From positions 1 through 64,000 of the forward strand of contig NZ_JFHC01000044.1 of assembly GCF_000698595.1 (NCBI RefSeq): a stretch of 64,000 nucleotides of DNA, given 5' to 3'. Shown here in pieces: positions 24,896 through 32,509 of this stretch (position 1 is the first letter of the stretch; every line of letters starts with the position of its first letter). The stretch is from Caballeronia glathei. GTDB taxonomy: Bacteria > Pseudomonadota > Gammaproteobacteria > Burkholderiales > Burkholderiaceae. Made by a program: the position numbers and the translations under genes. The notes under the pieces were generated by a model. The model made no database searches, was not told the origin of the DNA, and saw only the letters and a program-made list of their open reading frames with translations.

Positions 24896-24910
24896 GTAAG
24901 CGTTGCTTAC
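24896..24910. promoter_or_regulatory. Palindrome and GTAAG repeats upstream of the RcnB-like gene
   Basis: GTAAGC (24896-24901) and GCTTAC (24905-24910) form a perfect dyad around GTT. Further GGTAAG (24885-24890) and CTTACAC (24858-24864) copies lie just upstream. The cluster is in the gap before the RcnB-like gene and could be an operator. Confidence 0.4.
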
Positions 24911-25032
24911 ACAATGAAACGGCGCCGCGTGCATCGGGCGCGTAGAGTCACCCCTTCCGATTCGTCCAGCATGAAAGCATTGCCGGACGATTTTTTTTAT
25001 CGGCCCGTTCCGGGATCGTTGAAGAGGTGCAT

Positions 25033-25461
25033 ATGAAGAAGAGTCGAATCGTTGCTGCGCTGCTCTGTGCGAGCGTGAGTCTTTCAACCGCCGCGGCCTT
25101 TGCCCAGGGCAGGCCTGGCGGCCCCGGCGACGAGCATCACGAAGCCCACGGTCCGGACAATGGACACCACGCAAACGGTCCCGCCGACAATCGCCACGAC
25201 AACGGGCATGCAAGCGGGCATGAAAACGTCCGCCCGCCGATGCACGCGCAGGGCGGCCCCGACGGCCCCGGCCATGGCGAATGGCATAAGGGCGACCGCC
25301 TCGCGCACGACTACCGCGACCGCCAGTACGTCGTCGACGACTGGCGCGGCTACGGCCTGCACCAGCCGCCGCGCGGCTATCAGTGGGTGGGCGTGGGCGG
25401 CGACTATCTGCTCGTCGCGGTGGCGTCGGGGATCATCGCGCAAATCGTCGCGAGTCAGTAA
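25033..25461 (+). CDS. RcnB-like periplasmic protein with His-rich segment
   Basis: This 142-residue exported protein has a signal peptide (about 1-25, ending AAAFAQG). A His/Asp/Asn-rich linker with many HH, HE and GH pairs follows (about 28-75), and then a C-terminal RcnB-type domain with YRDRQYVVDDWRGYGLHQPP and GYQWVGVGGDYLLVAVASGII. RcnB proteins help nickel/cobalt homeostasis in the periplasm, and the histidine content suggests metal binding. GAGGTGCAT precedes the ATG at 25033. No metal transporter lies adjacent, so the metal is not certain. Confidence 0.82.
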   Translation: MKKSRIVAALLCASVSLSTAAAFAQGRPGGPGDEHHEAHGPDNGHHANGPADNRHDNGHASGHENVRPPMHAQGGPDGPGHGEWHKGDRLAHDYRDRQYVVDDWRGYGLHQPPRGYQWVGVGGDYLLVAVASGIIAQIVASQ

Positions 25462-25610
25462 GGTCTGTAAGCGGCGCACTAAGACGCGCGAGCAGCGTGT
25501 GGCAAAGGCTATCGCCGCGATCGAAACTAACGATTGTTCACGCGCGGCGCGTTGCGTTACCGTGCAATTTCTCTCAGGTTGAGTCACGTCCCTCGGACCA
25601 ACCTTTCCTG

Positions 25611-25636
25611 CACCGGCCCCGCGCCGGTGTTTTTTT
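25611..25636 (+). terminator. Strong rho-independent terminator
   Basis: CACCGGC (25611-25617) pairs with GCCGGTG (25623-25629) and is followed by seven T residues. It lies 150 bases downstream of the RcnB-like stop, so it ends either that transcript or a short untranslated RNA in between. Confidence 0.85.
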
Positions 25637-25639
25637 GCC

Positions 25640-26209
25640 CTACGCTTCGCTACCGATCGCGCGCACGAGCCGTGCGAGCGACTTCAGCGCCGCTGCGGGC
25701 GACGCCTCGAACTGCGCGGCGACGATCGCGCCGTCCACCGCGACCGCGAGCGCCAGCGCGTCGGCCTTCGTGGTCCGCGACGGCGGCAGCAGCTTCCTGA
25801 TCGACGCGGCCATGTCCGCCTTGTGGCGGCGCGATATCTCGACGGCTTCCGGCTGCGTGCCGCCCACCTCCACCACCGAATTGATGAACGCGCAGCCGCG
25901 GTACGCATCGCTTTCGAACCATTCGGCGAGCGCGGGCACGAGCGCCGACAGGTTCCCGCCATGGCGCTCGAGGGCGCTGTCGAACCACTTCATCCAGTTG
26001 TCGTGCCGGTATTCGAGGAACGCGACGATCAGATCGTTCTTGCTTGGAAAGTAGCGATAGAACGTTTTCTTCGCGACGCCCGATTCCGCGATCACGCGGT
26101 CGATGCCGGTCGCGCGAATGCCGTCGCGATAGAAGAGGTCGTGCGCGGTGAGGAGGATGCGCTCCGCCGGCGCGAGGTCGGGAGCGTCCATCAGATCAGT
26201 GGGGTTCAT
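25640..26209 (-). CDS. TetR-family transcriptional repressor
   Basis: This 189-residue TetR regulator has the N-terminal helix-turn-helix ILLTAHDLFYRDGIRATGID followed by RVIAESGVAKKTFYRYFPSK. The ligand domain (about 70-185) has GCAFINSVVEVGGTQPEA, typical of the group related to AcrR-like regulators of small detoxification genes. The ATG at 26209 lies next to two palindromic operators shared with the divergent DUF1348 gene, so it very probably represses both itself and that gene. Confidence 0.88.
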   Translation of the reverse strand: MNPTDLMDAPDLAPAERILLTAHDLFYRDGIRATGIDRVIAESGVAKKTFYRYFPSKNDLIVAFLEYRHDNWMKWFDSALERHGGNLSALVPALAEWFESDAYRGCAFINSVVEVGGTQPEAVEISRRHKADMAASIRKLLPPSRTTKADALALAVAVDGAIVAAQFEASPAAALKSLARLVRAIGSEA

Positions 26210-26222
26210 GACAATCGATTGT

Positions 26223-26276
26223 AGACAGGTCTGTCTCCCTGCGCTAGAGTGCGCGGGTAGACAATCCTGTCTACCC
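26223..26276. promoter_or_regulatory. Two palindromic TetR operators
   Basis: Site 1 is AGACAG-GT-CTGTCT at 26223-26236, a perfect dyad. Site 2 is GGGTAGACA (26255-26263) - ATCC - TGTCTACCC (26268-26276), with nine-base perfect arms. Both share the core TAGACA/TGTCTA and lie about 34 bases apart between the TetR gene and the DUF1348 gene. Occupation by the adjacent TetR protein is a strong inference. Confidence 0.8.
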
Positions 26277-26331
26277 GATTTTTTTCTACGCTTTGTCTTG
26301 TTCTCGCCACTTAACCTCACGAGGATGCACC

Positions 26332-26799
26332 ATGGAAACCAGGCCGCCGTTACCGCCGTTCGATCTCGAGTCCGCCAAGCTGAAGGTCCGCCTAGCCGAA
26401 GACGGCTGGAACACCCGCGACCCGAAGCGCGTCGCGCTTGCCTATAGCGAAGACACGCGCTGGCGCAACCGCGCGGAATTCGCGAACGGCCGCGCTGAAG
26501 TGGAAGCTTTCCTGACGCGCAAATGGACGCGCGAACTGGATTACCGCCTGATCAAGGAGCTGTGGGCGTTCACCGGCCCGCGGATCGCCGTGCGCTTCGC
26601 TTACGAATGGCACGACGATTCGGGCCAGTGGTATCGCAGCTATGGCAACGAGAACTGGGAGTTCAACGAAGCGGGCCTCATGACGCATCGGCATGCATGC
26701 ATCAACGACCTGCCGATCAAGGAAGCCGACCGCAAATACCACTGGCCGCTCGGCCGCCGCCCGGACGATCATCCGGGCCTGAGCGACCTGGGGTTCTAA
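26332..26799 (+). CDS. DUF1348 (NTF2-like) family protein
   Basis: This 155-residue protein of the nuclear-transport-factor-2-like fold contains KVRLAEDGWNTRDPKRVALA, then WRNRAEFANGRAEVEAFL, YEWHDDSGQWYRSYGNENWEF and a closing NDLPIKEADRKYHW. DUF1348 proteins are widespread small cytoplasmic proteins of unknown function. The divergent TetR gene and operators make it the probable target of a small-molecule-responsive switch. ACGAGGA precedes the ATG at good spacing. Confidence 0.88.
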   Translation: METRPPLPPFDLESAKLKVRLAEDGWNTRDPKRVALAYSEDTRWRNRAEFANGRAEVEAFLTRKWTRELDYRLIKELWAFTGPRIAVRFAYEWHDDSGQWYRSYGNENWEFNEAGLMTHRHACINDLPIKEADRKYHWPLGRRPDDHPGLSDLGF

Positions 26800-26807
26800 G
26801 CAGACGT

Positions 26808-26838
26808 AAAAAAGGGGGGCCGCGAATCGCGGTCCCCC
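26808..26838 (-). terminator. Rho-independent terminator for csbD (minus strand)
   Basis: A stem of about 11 pairs with one G-U (26814-26824 with 26828-26838, loop AAT) is followed on the minus strand by six T residues (complement of A6 at 26808-26813). It lies directly downstream of the CsbD gene. Confidence 0.8.
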
Positions 26839-26844
26839 GTCGAG

Positions 26845-27027
26845 CTATTTCTTCAGGCGAGCGCGCACGGTGTCGGCGGCGATGCCGGCTTTCGACTGAA
26901 CCTTGCCGCTCATCCTTTCGACGGTGCCGCGCAGTTGCGCCGTGCGGCTGCCGGTGACTTTGCCGACGGCCTGCCGGATGGTGCCCTTGACCTGCTTCGC
27001 CGCGCCTTCGATCCGGTTCCTGTCCAT
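26845..27027 (-). CDS. CsbD family stress-response protein
   Basis: This small 60-residue CsbD-like protein begins MDRNRIEGAAKQVKGTIRQA and continues GKVTGSRTAQLRGTVERMSGKVQSKAG. The family is induced by general stress in many bacteria and its biochemical role is unknown. GGGAGAAAG lies just before the ATG at 27027. It has its own terminator. The ZntB-type gene lies upstream on the same strand. Confidence 0.88.
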   Translation of the reverse strand: MDRNRIEGAAKQVKGTIRQAVGKVTGSRTAQLRGTVERMSGKVQSKAGIAADTVRARLKK

Positions 27028-27088
27028 GACTTTCTCCCGACGGGGTTGCATGCAGGAGACTGCGCATCAAGCGTGCCAGCGCGGAGCG

Positions 27089-28111
27089 CTAGCGGTCGCG
27101 GCGTCTGCGGAATACCCACCATCCCGCCAGCACGGTGAAGCTCGCGACGATCAGCACCAGAAGCCAGAAGCCGTGATGATTCTCGGAGAACGGAATGCCG
27201 CCGACGTTCATTCCGAAGAAGCCCGCCACGATATTGATCGGCAGCGCGAGCACGGTGACGAGCGTCAGCGTGAAGAGCGTGCGGTTGCTCTGCTCGTCCA
27301 TGCGGGTCGCGATTTCTTCCTGCAGGAGCTTGATGCGCTCGACGAGCCCCGCAAGATCGCCGAGCACGAGCGAGAACTCTTCCGTCGCGTCGCGCAGGTC
27401 CTGCACGTCGTGCAGATGCAGCCAGCGCGGCGGCCGCGCGAGCAGGCGAAATACCGAGCCGGGTTCCGGCGCGAGCAGCCGCTGCAGGCGCACGAGCACG
27501 CGCCGCATCGCGCCGAGTTCGGAGCGGCTCGCGGGCGTGCGCATCGAGAGAAAGCGGTCCTCGACCAGATCGACTTCGACGTTCGTGCGCCGCACGATCT
27601 GCACGAGCAGGTCCGCCTGGTCGCGCAGCAGGTGCGTGAGCAATTCGGCCGGCGAGCGGAACACCTCGCCGCGGCGCACCGATTCGCGCAGCGTATCGAC
27701 CGAGCGCAGCGGCTTAAGGCGTGCCGTCACGAGCAGTTTCTGGTGCGTGTAGACCCACAGCGTCGCGATTTCAGAGGGCGTCAGTTCGAAGTTGAAGATG
27801 ACGTCGTTGATGACCGCGATCAGCGCGCCTTCCTGATGCTCGATGCGCGTGGAGTGCGAGCCGTCGCGCAGCGTGTCGAAGAAGGCATCGGGCAGGTCGA
27901 GGCGGGAGCGTATCCAGCGTTCGCTCGAACTGTTCGCGAGATCGAAGTGCAGCCAGAGAAATTCCTTGGCGGTGTCTTCGCGCGCCAGCCATTCGAGCGT
28001 GCCGTTCGAGTCGATCGGCACGCCGGGCCCGTCGGCCGTGAACCGGAAGCCGCAGACGAGGCCGGAAAAATCGGAGCCGTAGGGGGCGGCCTGAATGGTG
28101 GGGGATTTCAT
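27089..28111 (-). CDS. ZntB-type CorA-family divalent metal transporter
   Basis: This 340-residue CorA-superfamily protein has a large cytoplasmic alpha/beta and coiled helical region, followed by two C-terminal membrane helices. TM1 ends in the pore motif GMNVGGIPF, characteristic of ZntB rather than plain CorA, and TM2 is FWLLVLIVASFTVLAGWWVF before a basic tail RRRRD. ZntB moves zinc, probably inward with a proton. The ATG at 28111 is chosen because it gives the family's normal length; no clear ribosome site is visible. Confidence 0.88.
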   Translation of the reverse strand: MKSPTIQAAPYGSDFSGLVCGFRFTADGPGVPIDSNGTLEWLAREDTAKEFLWLHFDLANSSSERWIRSRLDLPDAFFDTLRDGSHSTRIEHQEGALIAVINDVIFNFELTPSEIATLWVYTHQKLLVTARLKPLRSVDTLRESVRRGEVFRSPAELLTHLLRDQADLLVQIVRRTNVEVDLVEDRFLSMRTPASRSELGAMRRVLVRLQRLLAPEPGSVFRLLARPPRWLHLHDVQDLRDATEEFSLVLGDLAGLVERIKLLQEEIATRMDEQSNRTLFTLTLVTVLALPINIVAGFFGMNVGGIPFSENHHGFWLLVLIVASFTVLAGWWVFRRRRDR

Positions 28112-28353
28112 GCGAAGCTTCGGGGTGCGGGTCGTAGTGCAGTTCTCGGGGCGCACCGGGTACATCCGGCGCGTCGGGTCAATAGTGTGCCATCGGCCCG
28201 TCTTCGTTTTTCCATCGATTGCGAAGATGTTGGCCGCAGGCGGCATATTGAATCGCAAATATGACTGTCATATTTACCGGTTACGATGGTGCGACGCAAG
28301 GCGTCAGCCGCGCCGGCATGGTGCCGCGCCTGTGCGACACGAGGAGAATCAAG

Positions 28354-28698
28354 GTGGAAAACAACGACGAACTGGATGAATCCACGCAGACGACCGCGGC
28401 CGGCCTGACACGCCTTGCGTCGGCGATCAGCGAGTTGCTGCGCGAACAGGCCGTCGACAGCCGCCTGGGGGCGAAGCTCCTCAAGCGGCTCGAAAAGGAG
28501 GCGAAGCGCGTCGCCGAGCATGGCCCGGCGACGCTCTCGGTGGCCGAGGGGGCGGCGTTGCGCAGCGCGATGGAACAGTTGCAGCACGCGCTGCATCAGC
28601 GCGGCGCCGATCTGCTCGTGCAGGCGAATGCGCGGCTCCGCGCGACCGAAGAAGCGGCCGGCAAGCGTCGCAAGGCAAAAAAGGAAGAGAGCGCCTGA
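28354..28698 (+). CDS. Hypothetical helical protein, 114 aa
   Basis: This 114-residue, mostly helical and charged protein includes LTRLASAISELLREQAVD followed by LLKRLEKEAKRVAE and a C-terminal run KRRKAKKEESA. No family is recognised. A GTG at 28354 is used because GAGGAGAATC precedes it closely. It diverges from the metal transporter and lies upstream of a response regulator on the same strand, with about 80 bases between. Confidence 0.65.
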   Translation: MENNDELDESTQTTAAGLTRLASAISELLREQAVDSRLGAKLLKRLEKEAKRVAEHGPATLSVAEGAALRSAMEQLQHALHQRGADLLVQANARLRATEEAAGKRRKAKKEESA

Positions 28699-28779
28699 CT
28701 GCCGGAAATTTTTTCGTGCTGTCCCGCCTGCGGGCGTGAAACATGCTGCATGTAGCTCGGACATATTGAAAGAGCAGGC

Positions 28780-29211
28780 ATGCATTCAGTACCTCAAACC
28801 CCGAAATGCGCGCTGTGGACCGATCGCAGCGTCGACGTGCATCTGCAAGGCTGGCGCATCCTCGTCGTGGACGATAACGAGGCGAGCGCCGAGGCTCTGG
28901 CGATGGCACTCGCCTCCGACGGCATCGACGCCCGCTACGTGCTGAGCGGTGTGGATGCGCTGCATGCGATCGACGGGTGGGTGCCGCACGTGGTTGTCCT
29001 CGACATCAGCATGCCGGAGCACGACGGCTTCGCGACCGCGCGCGTGCTCAGGCGCATCGCGCCGACGCGCAATGCGGGCATCATCGCGTTCACGGCGCTC
29101 GGCGAAGATTACGTGCGTGCGCAGGGCATGCGCTCCGGTTTCGACGGCTATTGTCAAAAGGGCAACACGCCGCGCGACCTGGTGCGGCTGATCAGCCGCA
29201 TCGTCCACTGA
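28780..29211 (+). CDS. Response regulator, single receiver domain
   Basis: This 143-residue protein has a short N-terminal extension and one receiver domain (about 25-143). It shows acidic residues in ILVVDDNEASAEALA, the phospho-acceptor in VVLDISMPEHDG, and a threonine in IIAFTALG. The usual K-P pair is represented by YCQKGNTP. No output domain or cognate kinase gene is present nearby. Such proteins usually modulate kinases or act in phosphorelays. Confidence 0.85.
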   Translation: MHSVPQTPKCALWTDRSVDVHLQGWRILVVDDNEASAEALAMALASDGIDARYVLSGVDALHAIDGWVPHVVVLDISMPEHDGFATARVLRRIAPTRNAGIIAFTALGEDYVRAQGMRSGFDGYCQKGNTPRDLVRLISRIVH

Positions 29212-29508
29212 ACGGCACTCGATCCGTAAGCGGGGACGACGAGTTCCTCGCTTTTTCATTGTTCCGTCCCTGAAAAATCCCAGATAGTGCGACGCCGTAC
29301 GCGCGTTGCGTGGCGCGCGTTCGCGCCCGATTGGCTCCCGGTGCGTGCCAGAGATTGTTGGTCTTTCACGAAAAGTGAATTGAAACTTATTGGGATAAAA
29401 AATCGATAGTAGGGGTATACACTCCTTTCCCATCGACGTAGCACACAGATTTCAGAAACGACTGCTGCGGCGCCATATGAGTCAATTCAACGCCTATTGG
29501 AGCAAGTC

Positions 29509-29784
29509 ATGAAACGCAATCTTCTCGCAGCACTTCTCGTCGCAGTTTCCGCAAGCCTTGCAGCGCCCGCCTTCGCGAGCGGCTACGGCCCGGCACCGTT
29601 CTATCGTCCGGCGACCGGCGCCCCGGCTTCGCAACAAGGCCCGAGCGCTCAGACGCTGGCCGCCGAGCAGGCCGCGATCAATGCCGATTCGAGCGCATAC
29701 GGCGGCTCGCGCGATTCGCTGAGCCAGACCGGCAACCGCGCGCAAAGCGGCAGCGACACGCGCTCGGTCTACTTCGGTCACTGA
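29509..29784 (+). CDS. Small exported protein of unknown function
   Basis: The 91-residue product has a clear signal peptide MKRNLLAALLVAVSASLAAPAFA and a mature part of about 68 residues rich in Gly, Ser, Ala, Gln and Tyr (for example SGYGPAPFYRPATGAPASQQ). This suggests a small disordered periplasmic or secreted protein. I do not recognise a domain. TTGGAGC precedes the ATG. The upstream 297 bases are AT-rich and noncoding, consistent with a strong promoter region, and a long hairpin lies beyond the stop. Confidence 0.75.
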   Translation: MKRNLLAALLVAVSASLAAPAFASGYGPAPFYRPATGAPASQQGPSAQTLAAEQAAINADSSAYGGSRDSLSQTGNRAQSGSDTRSVYFGH

Positions 29785-29835
29785 TCGAAACGGCGCGCAG
29801 CCGGGTATTCGCCGGCCGCGACAGCCCGTAGGAAC

Positions 29836-29890
29836 GCGCCGACGCCCGGTGTGACGGACTCACGAGGTCCGTTTCACCGGGCGTCGGCGC
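29836..29890. terminator. Very long hairpin between convergent genes
   Basis: GCGCCGACGCCCGGTG (29836-29851) pairs perfectly with CACCGGGCGTCGGCGC (29875-29890). Inside it ACGGAC (29854-29859) pairs with GTCCGT, leaving a small loop and a two-base mismatch. With about 22 pairs it is far longer than an ordinary terminator and has no T-run. It separates the exported-protein gene from convergent cheV. Confidence 0.65.
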
Positions 29891-29911
29891 ATCTGCGCGT
29901 GTCCGTCTCTC

Positions 29912-30871
29912 TCAGCATGTGCCGTGCAACGCCTCGCGCATGACCGACGCCAGTTCCGCCGCCACGAATTTCGACACGTAGGCGTTCGCGCCGACCTTGC
30001 GCACGTGCTGCTCGTTCGCAGCACCCGACAGCGACGAGTGGATCACAACCGGGATCGACTGCAGGCCCGCGTCGGCCTTGATGCGCCGAGTGAGCGTGAA
30101 GCCGTCCATTTCGGGCATTTCGAGGTCGGTGAGCACGAGCGCGATCTGGTCGGCGACCTGCGTGCCGTCGGCCAGCGCCTTTTTCTGCGCGGCTTCCAGC
30201 ACGTTCCACGCTTCCTGGCCGCTTTTCGTCATCACGAACGGCACGCCCATCGCGGTAAGGCTCTGCTCGATCAGGCTGCGCGCGACCCCCGAGTCGTCCG
30301 CGGCCAGCACCTTCGCGCCCGGCCTGAGCTTCACGCGGCCGGTGGCGGCCTCCGTGATGTCGGCGCCCGTCGCGGGCAGCACGTCGCGCACGATGCGCTC
30401 CACGTCCAGCACCTGTGCGAGCCGCGAGCCGTCGACGTTGCCGTCGAGCCGCGCGAAGCTCGTCACGGTGCGGCCGCTCGCGTGCGCTTCCGCCGACAGC
30501 ACCTGATTCCACTCCAGCCGCACGATATCGTCCACTTCCTCGACGGCGAAGCCTTGCGTCGTGCGCGCGAACTCGGTGACGAGCAGGATCTTCAGGCCGT
30601 TTCGCGGCCGGCAGCCGGTGACTTTCGCCAGATCGATGACCGGAATGATCTGGCCGCGGATATCCGCGACGCCGAGAATCTCCGCGCCCGCGCCGGCAAC
30701 CGCCGTGACAGCGGGCATCGCCAGGATTTCGCGCACCTTGAACACGTTGATGCCGTACAGCTCCCGCCGCTCCGAGTCCGGGGCTTCGCCGAGCCGGAAC
30801 AGCAGCAACTCGAACATGTTGTTTCCGGCGAGCCTGACGCGCTGCTCGATGTCCTGCTGTGAACTGTTCAC
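29912..30871 (-). CDS. cheV: Chemotaxis coupling protein CheV
   Basis: This 319-residue fusion has an N-terminal CheW domain (about 15-160, with ELYGINVFKVREIL, ILGVADIRGQIIPVIDL and ILLVTEF) and a C-terminal receiver (about 185-319). Its phospho-acceptor is in LVLTDLEMPEMDG, with a serine in IPVVIHSS and a lysine in YVSKFV. CheV couples chemoreceptors to the CheA kinase and is tuned by phosphorylation. The start is a GTG at 30871 behind GGGGAAAG. No other chemotaxis genes lie in the window, so this is an orphan coupling protein. Confidence 0.9.
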   Translation of the reverse strand: MNSSQQDIEQRVRLAGNNMFELLLFRLGEAPDSERRELYGINVFKVREILAMPAVTAVAGAGAEILGVADIRGQIIPVIDLAKVTGCRPRNGLKILLVTEFARTTQGFAVEEVDDIVRLEWNQVLSAEAHASGRTVTSFARLDGNVDGSRLAQVLDVERIVRDVLPATGADITEAATGRVKLRPGAKVLAADDSGVARSLIEQSLTAMGVPFVMTKSGQEAWNVLEAAQKKALADGTQVADQIALVLTDLEMPEMDGFTLTRRIKADAGLQSIPVVIHSSLSGAANEQHVRKVGANAYVSKFVAAELASVMREALHGTC

Positions 30872-31208
30872 GTTCTTTCCCCGATCGTCGCGGATCGCCG
30901 CGCGTGGCCGTTGCGTTCGATGCGTCCGATGTGCAACCAATGGTTGATTAGCGGCAAAGTTCTGCGAAACTGAAGGCGTTTTCATGGCGCGCCGCCGCGC
31001 GCGGCGTTCCGCGCAAGCGGGCGGTGGCGCACATCCGGGGCGCAACCGGGGCGCACATCCGGGCGTGTCTCTGAACTATACTTTTCGAATGGTCGGGGTA
31101 ATCGGGGCGTAATTCCCGCAAGAATGCCGCGACGAGAGGCGGCGATCCCGAAAAGAAAGAAGGCGCGCATCGGCCGATGCACGCCGTGCGGTCAAACGGA
31201 GGCGCTCG
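30872..31208. other. Intergenic region between cheV and the CBS gene
   Basis: No convincing gene is seen in this divergent promoter region. A 14-base direct repeat GGCGCACATCCGGG occurs at 31026-31039 and 31050-31063, a 24-base period. The region presumably carries both promoters. Confidence 0.4.
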
Positions 31209-31649
31209 ATGGCAACTGTCGCACAGGTTCTGAATTCAAAGCCCGACCAGACGGTTTATACGATTGCCGAGACGGCGTCGGTGTACGACGCGATCAAGCT
31301 GATGGCGGAGAAGCACATCGGCGCGGTGGTGGTGACCGAGGGCGACGAGATCGTCGGCATCATGACGGAGCGCGACTATGCGCGCAAGGTCGTGCTGATG
31401 GACCGCGCGTCGAAGCAGACGCCGGTGCGCGACATCATGACCTCGCAGGTGCGCTACGTGCGCCTCGACCAGACCACCGACGACTGCATGGCGCTCATGA
31501 CCGACAGGCGCATGCGGCATCTGCCGGTCATCGACGCCGGCAAGCTGGTCGGCATGATTTCGATCGGCGACCTCGTGAAGAACATCATCTCCGAGCAGCA
31601 GTTCACCATCCAGCAGCTCGAGTTCTATATCCGCGGCGAGCACACCTGA
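31209..31649 (+). CDS. Tandem CBS-domain protein
   Basis: This 146-residue protein is made of two CBS domains (about 10-65 and 75-130). Each ends in the characteristic pattern GIMTERDYARKV or GMISIGDLVKNII. Such stand-alone pairs bind adenine nucleotides and regulate partner enzymes or channels; the ligand here is unknown. GGAGGCG lies upstream of the ATG at 31209. It converges with the LysE-type gene. Confidence 0.9.
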   Translation: MATVAQVLNSKPDQTVYTIAETASVYDAIKLMAEKHIGAVVVTEGDEIVGIMTERDYARKVVLMDRASKQTPVRDIMTSQVRYVRLDQTTDDCMALMTDRRMRHLPVIDAGKLVGMISIGDLVKNIISEQQFTIQQLEFYIRGEHT

Positions 31650-31665
31650 GCCGCCTCGCCCGCAT

Positions 31666-32256
31666 CTAGCGGAACGCCGCCCAGGCGAGCGACAGCGAGA
31701 ATGCGCCCAGTACGAGCGAGGCGCCGCGCTGCACCTTCACCGGATCGATCCAGGTGAGCCTGCCATTGCCCATGCCCGCACCGAACGCGATCCACGCGAG
31801 CGCGATCGGGACGAGCAGCGCGGCGAATTCGGCCATCGCGCGCGCGTAGTGGGCCGCGTCGGTGAACGCGTTCGCCGGGAAGACCGTGCTCGCGAAGAGC
31901 AGGCCCTTCGGGTTGAGCAGCGTCGCGAGAAAGAGGGCGCGCAGGGTGATCGCCGGCTCGCCGGTGTCGGTGAGGGCAATGGCCGCGCGCCACATGTGAA
32001 CCGCCAGATAGCCGATGTAGATTCCGCTCGCGATGCGAAGCGCCGGGCCGAGCCACGGCATCCCGCGCGATGCCGTGATCAGGAAGAATCCCCAGAGCGA
32101 GATCGAGATCAGATAGCCGGCGAGCTCGGCGCCGATCAGCGGGATCGCGCGCGCGACGCCCTGCCTGAGGCCGGCGGCGGCAAGCAGCGTGTTGGTCGGA
32201 CCGGGCGTGATGAGCACGATCACGATGGCGGTGGCGAGAAACGTGGTGGATTGCAT
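31666..32256 (-). CDS. LysE/RhtB family amino acid exporter
   Basis: This 196-residue inner membrane protein has about six helices. It opens with the family pattern TAIVIVLITPGPTNTLLAAAG and contains GFFLITASRG and ATLLNPKGLLFA. LysE/RhtB proteins export basic or neutral amino acids or related compounds; the substrate cannot be told. The ATG at 32256 gives the usual length of about 200 residues. It is transcribed divergently from the lipid-kinase operon. Confidence 0.88.
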   Translation of the reverse strand: MQSTTFLATAIVIVLITPGPTNTLLAAAGLRQGVARAIPLIGAELAGYLISISLWGFFLITASRGMPWLGPALRIASGIYIGYLAVHMWRAAIALTDTGEPAITLRALFLATLLNPKGLLFASTVFPANAFTDAAHYARAMAEFAALLVPIALAWIAFGAGMGNGRLTWIDPVKVQRGASLVLGAFSLSLAWAAFR

Positions 32257-32509
32257 GAATGAGGCAGCAGTGGGACGCGCCGTGTTTTTACCACAACGCG
32301 CGGCGAAGGCGTGTTCGTCCGATATCGGCCAGGCGGCATAGGCCCGGCGCGCTCCGCGCGACGCAACCGGCCGGCTGCAAGCCAATCGCTATAATTCCCG
32401 CGATACCCGCTGCGCTTTGCCGGCGCCCGGGCCGACCCGTCGTGCGGGGTTGCCGTACCGGCCGTACCAGCGGGACCTTGCCGTCCCGATCCCCAAGGAG
32501 CGCCAGCCG

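Noticed and set aside
25027..25032. GTG at 25027 as start of the RcnB-like protein
   Set aside because: The ATG two codons later has the ribosome site at the right distance and gives a normal signal peptide.
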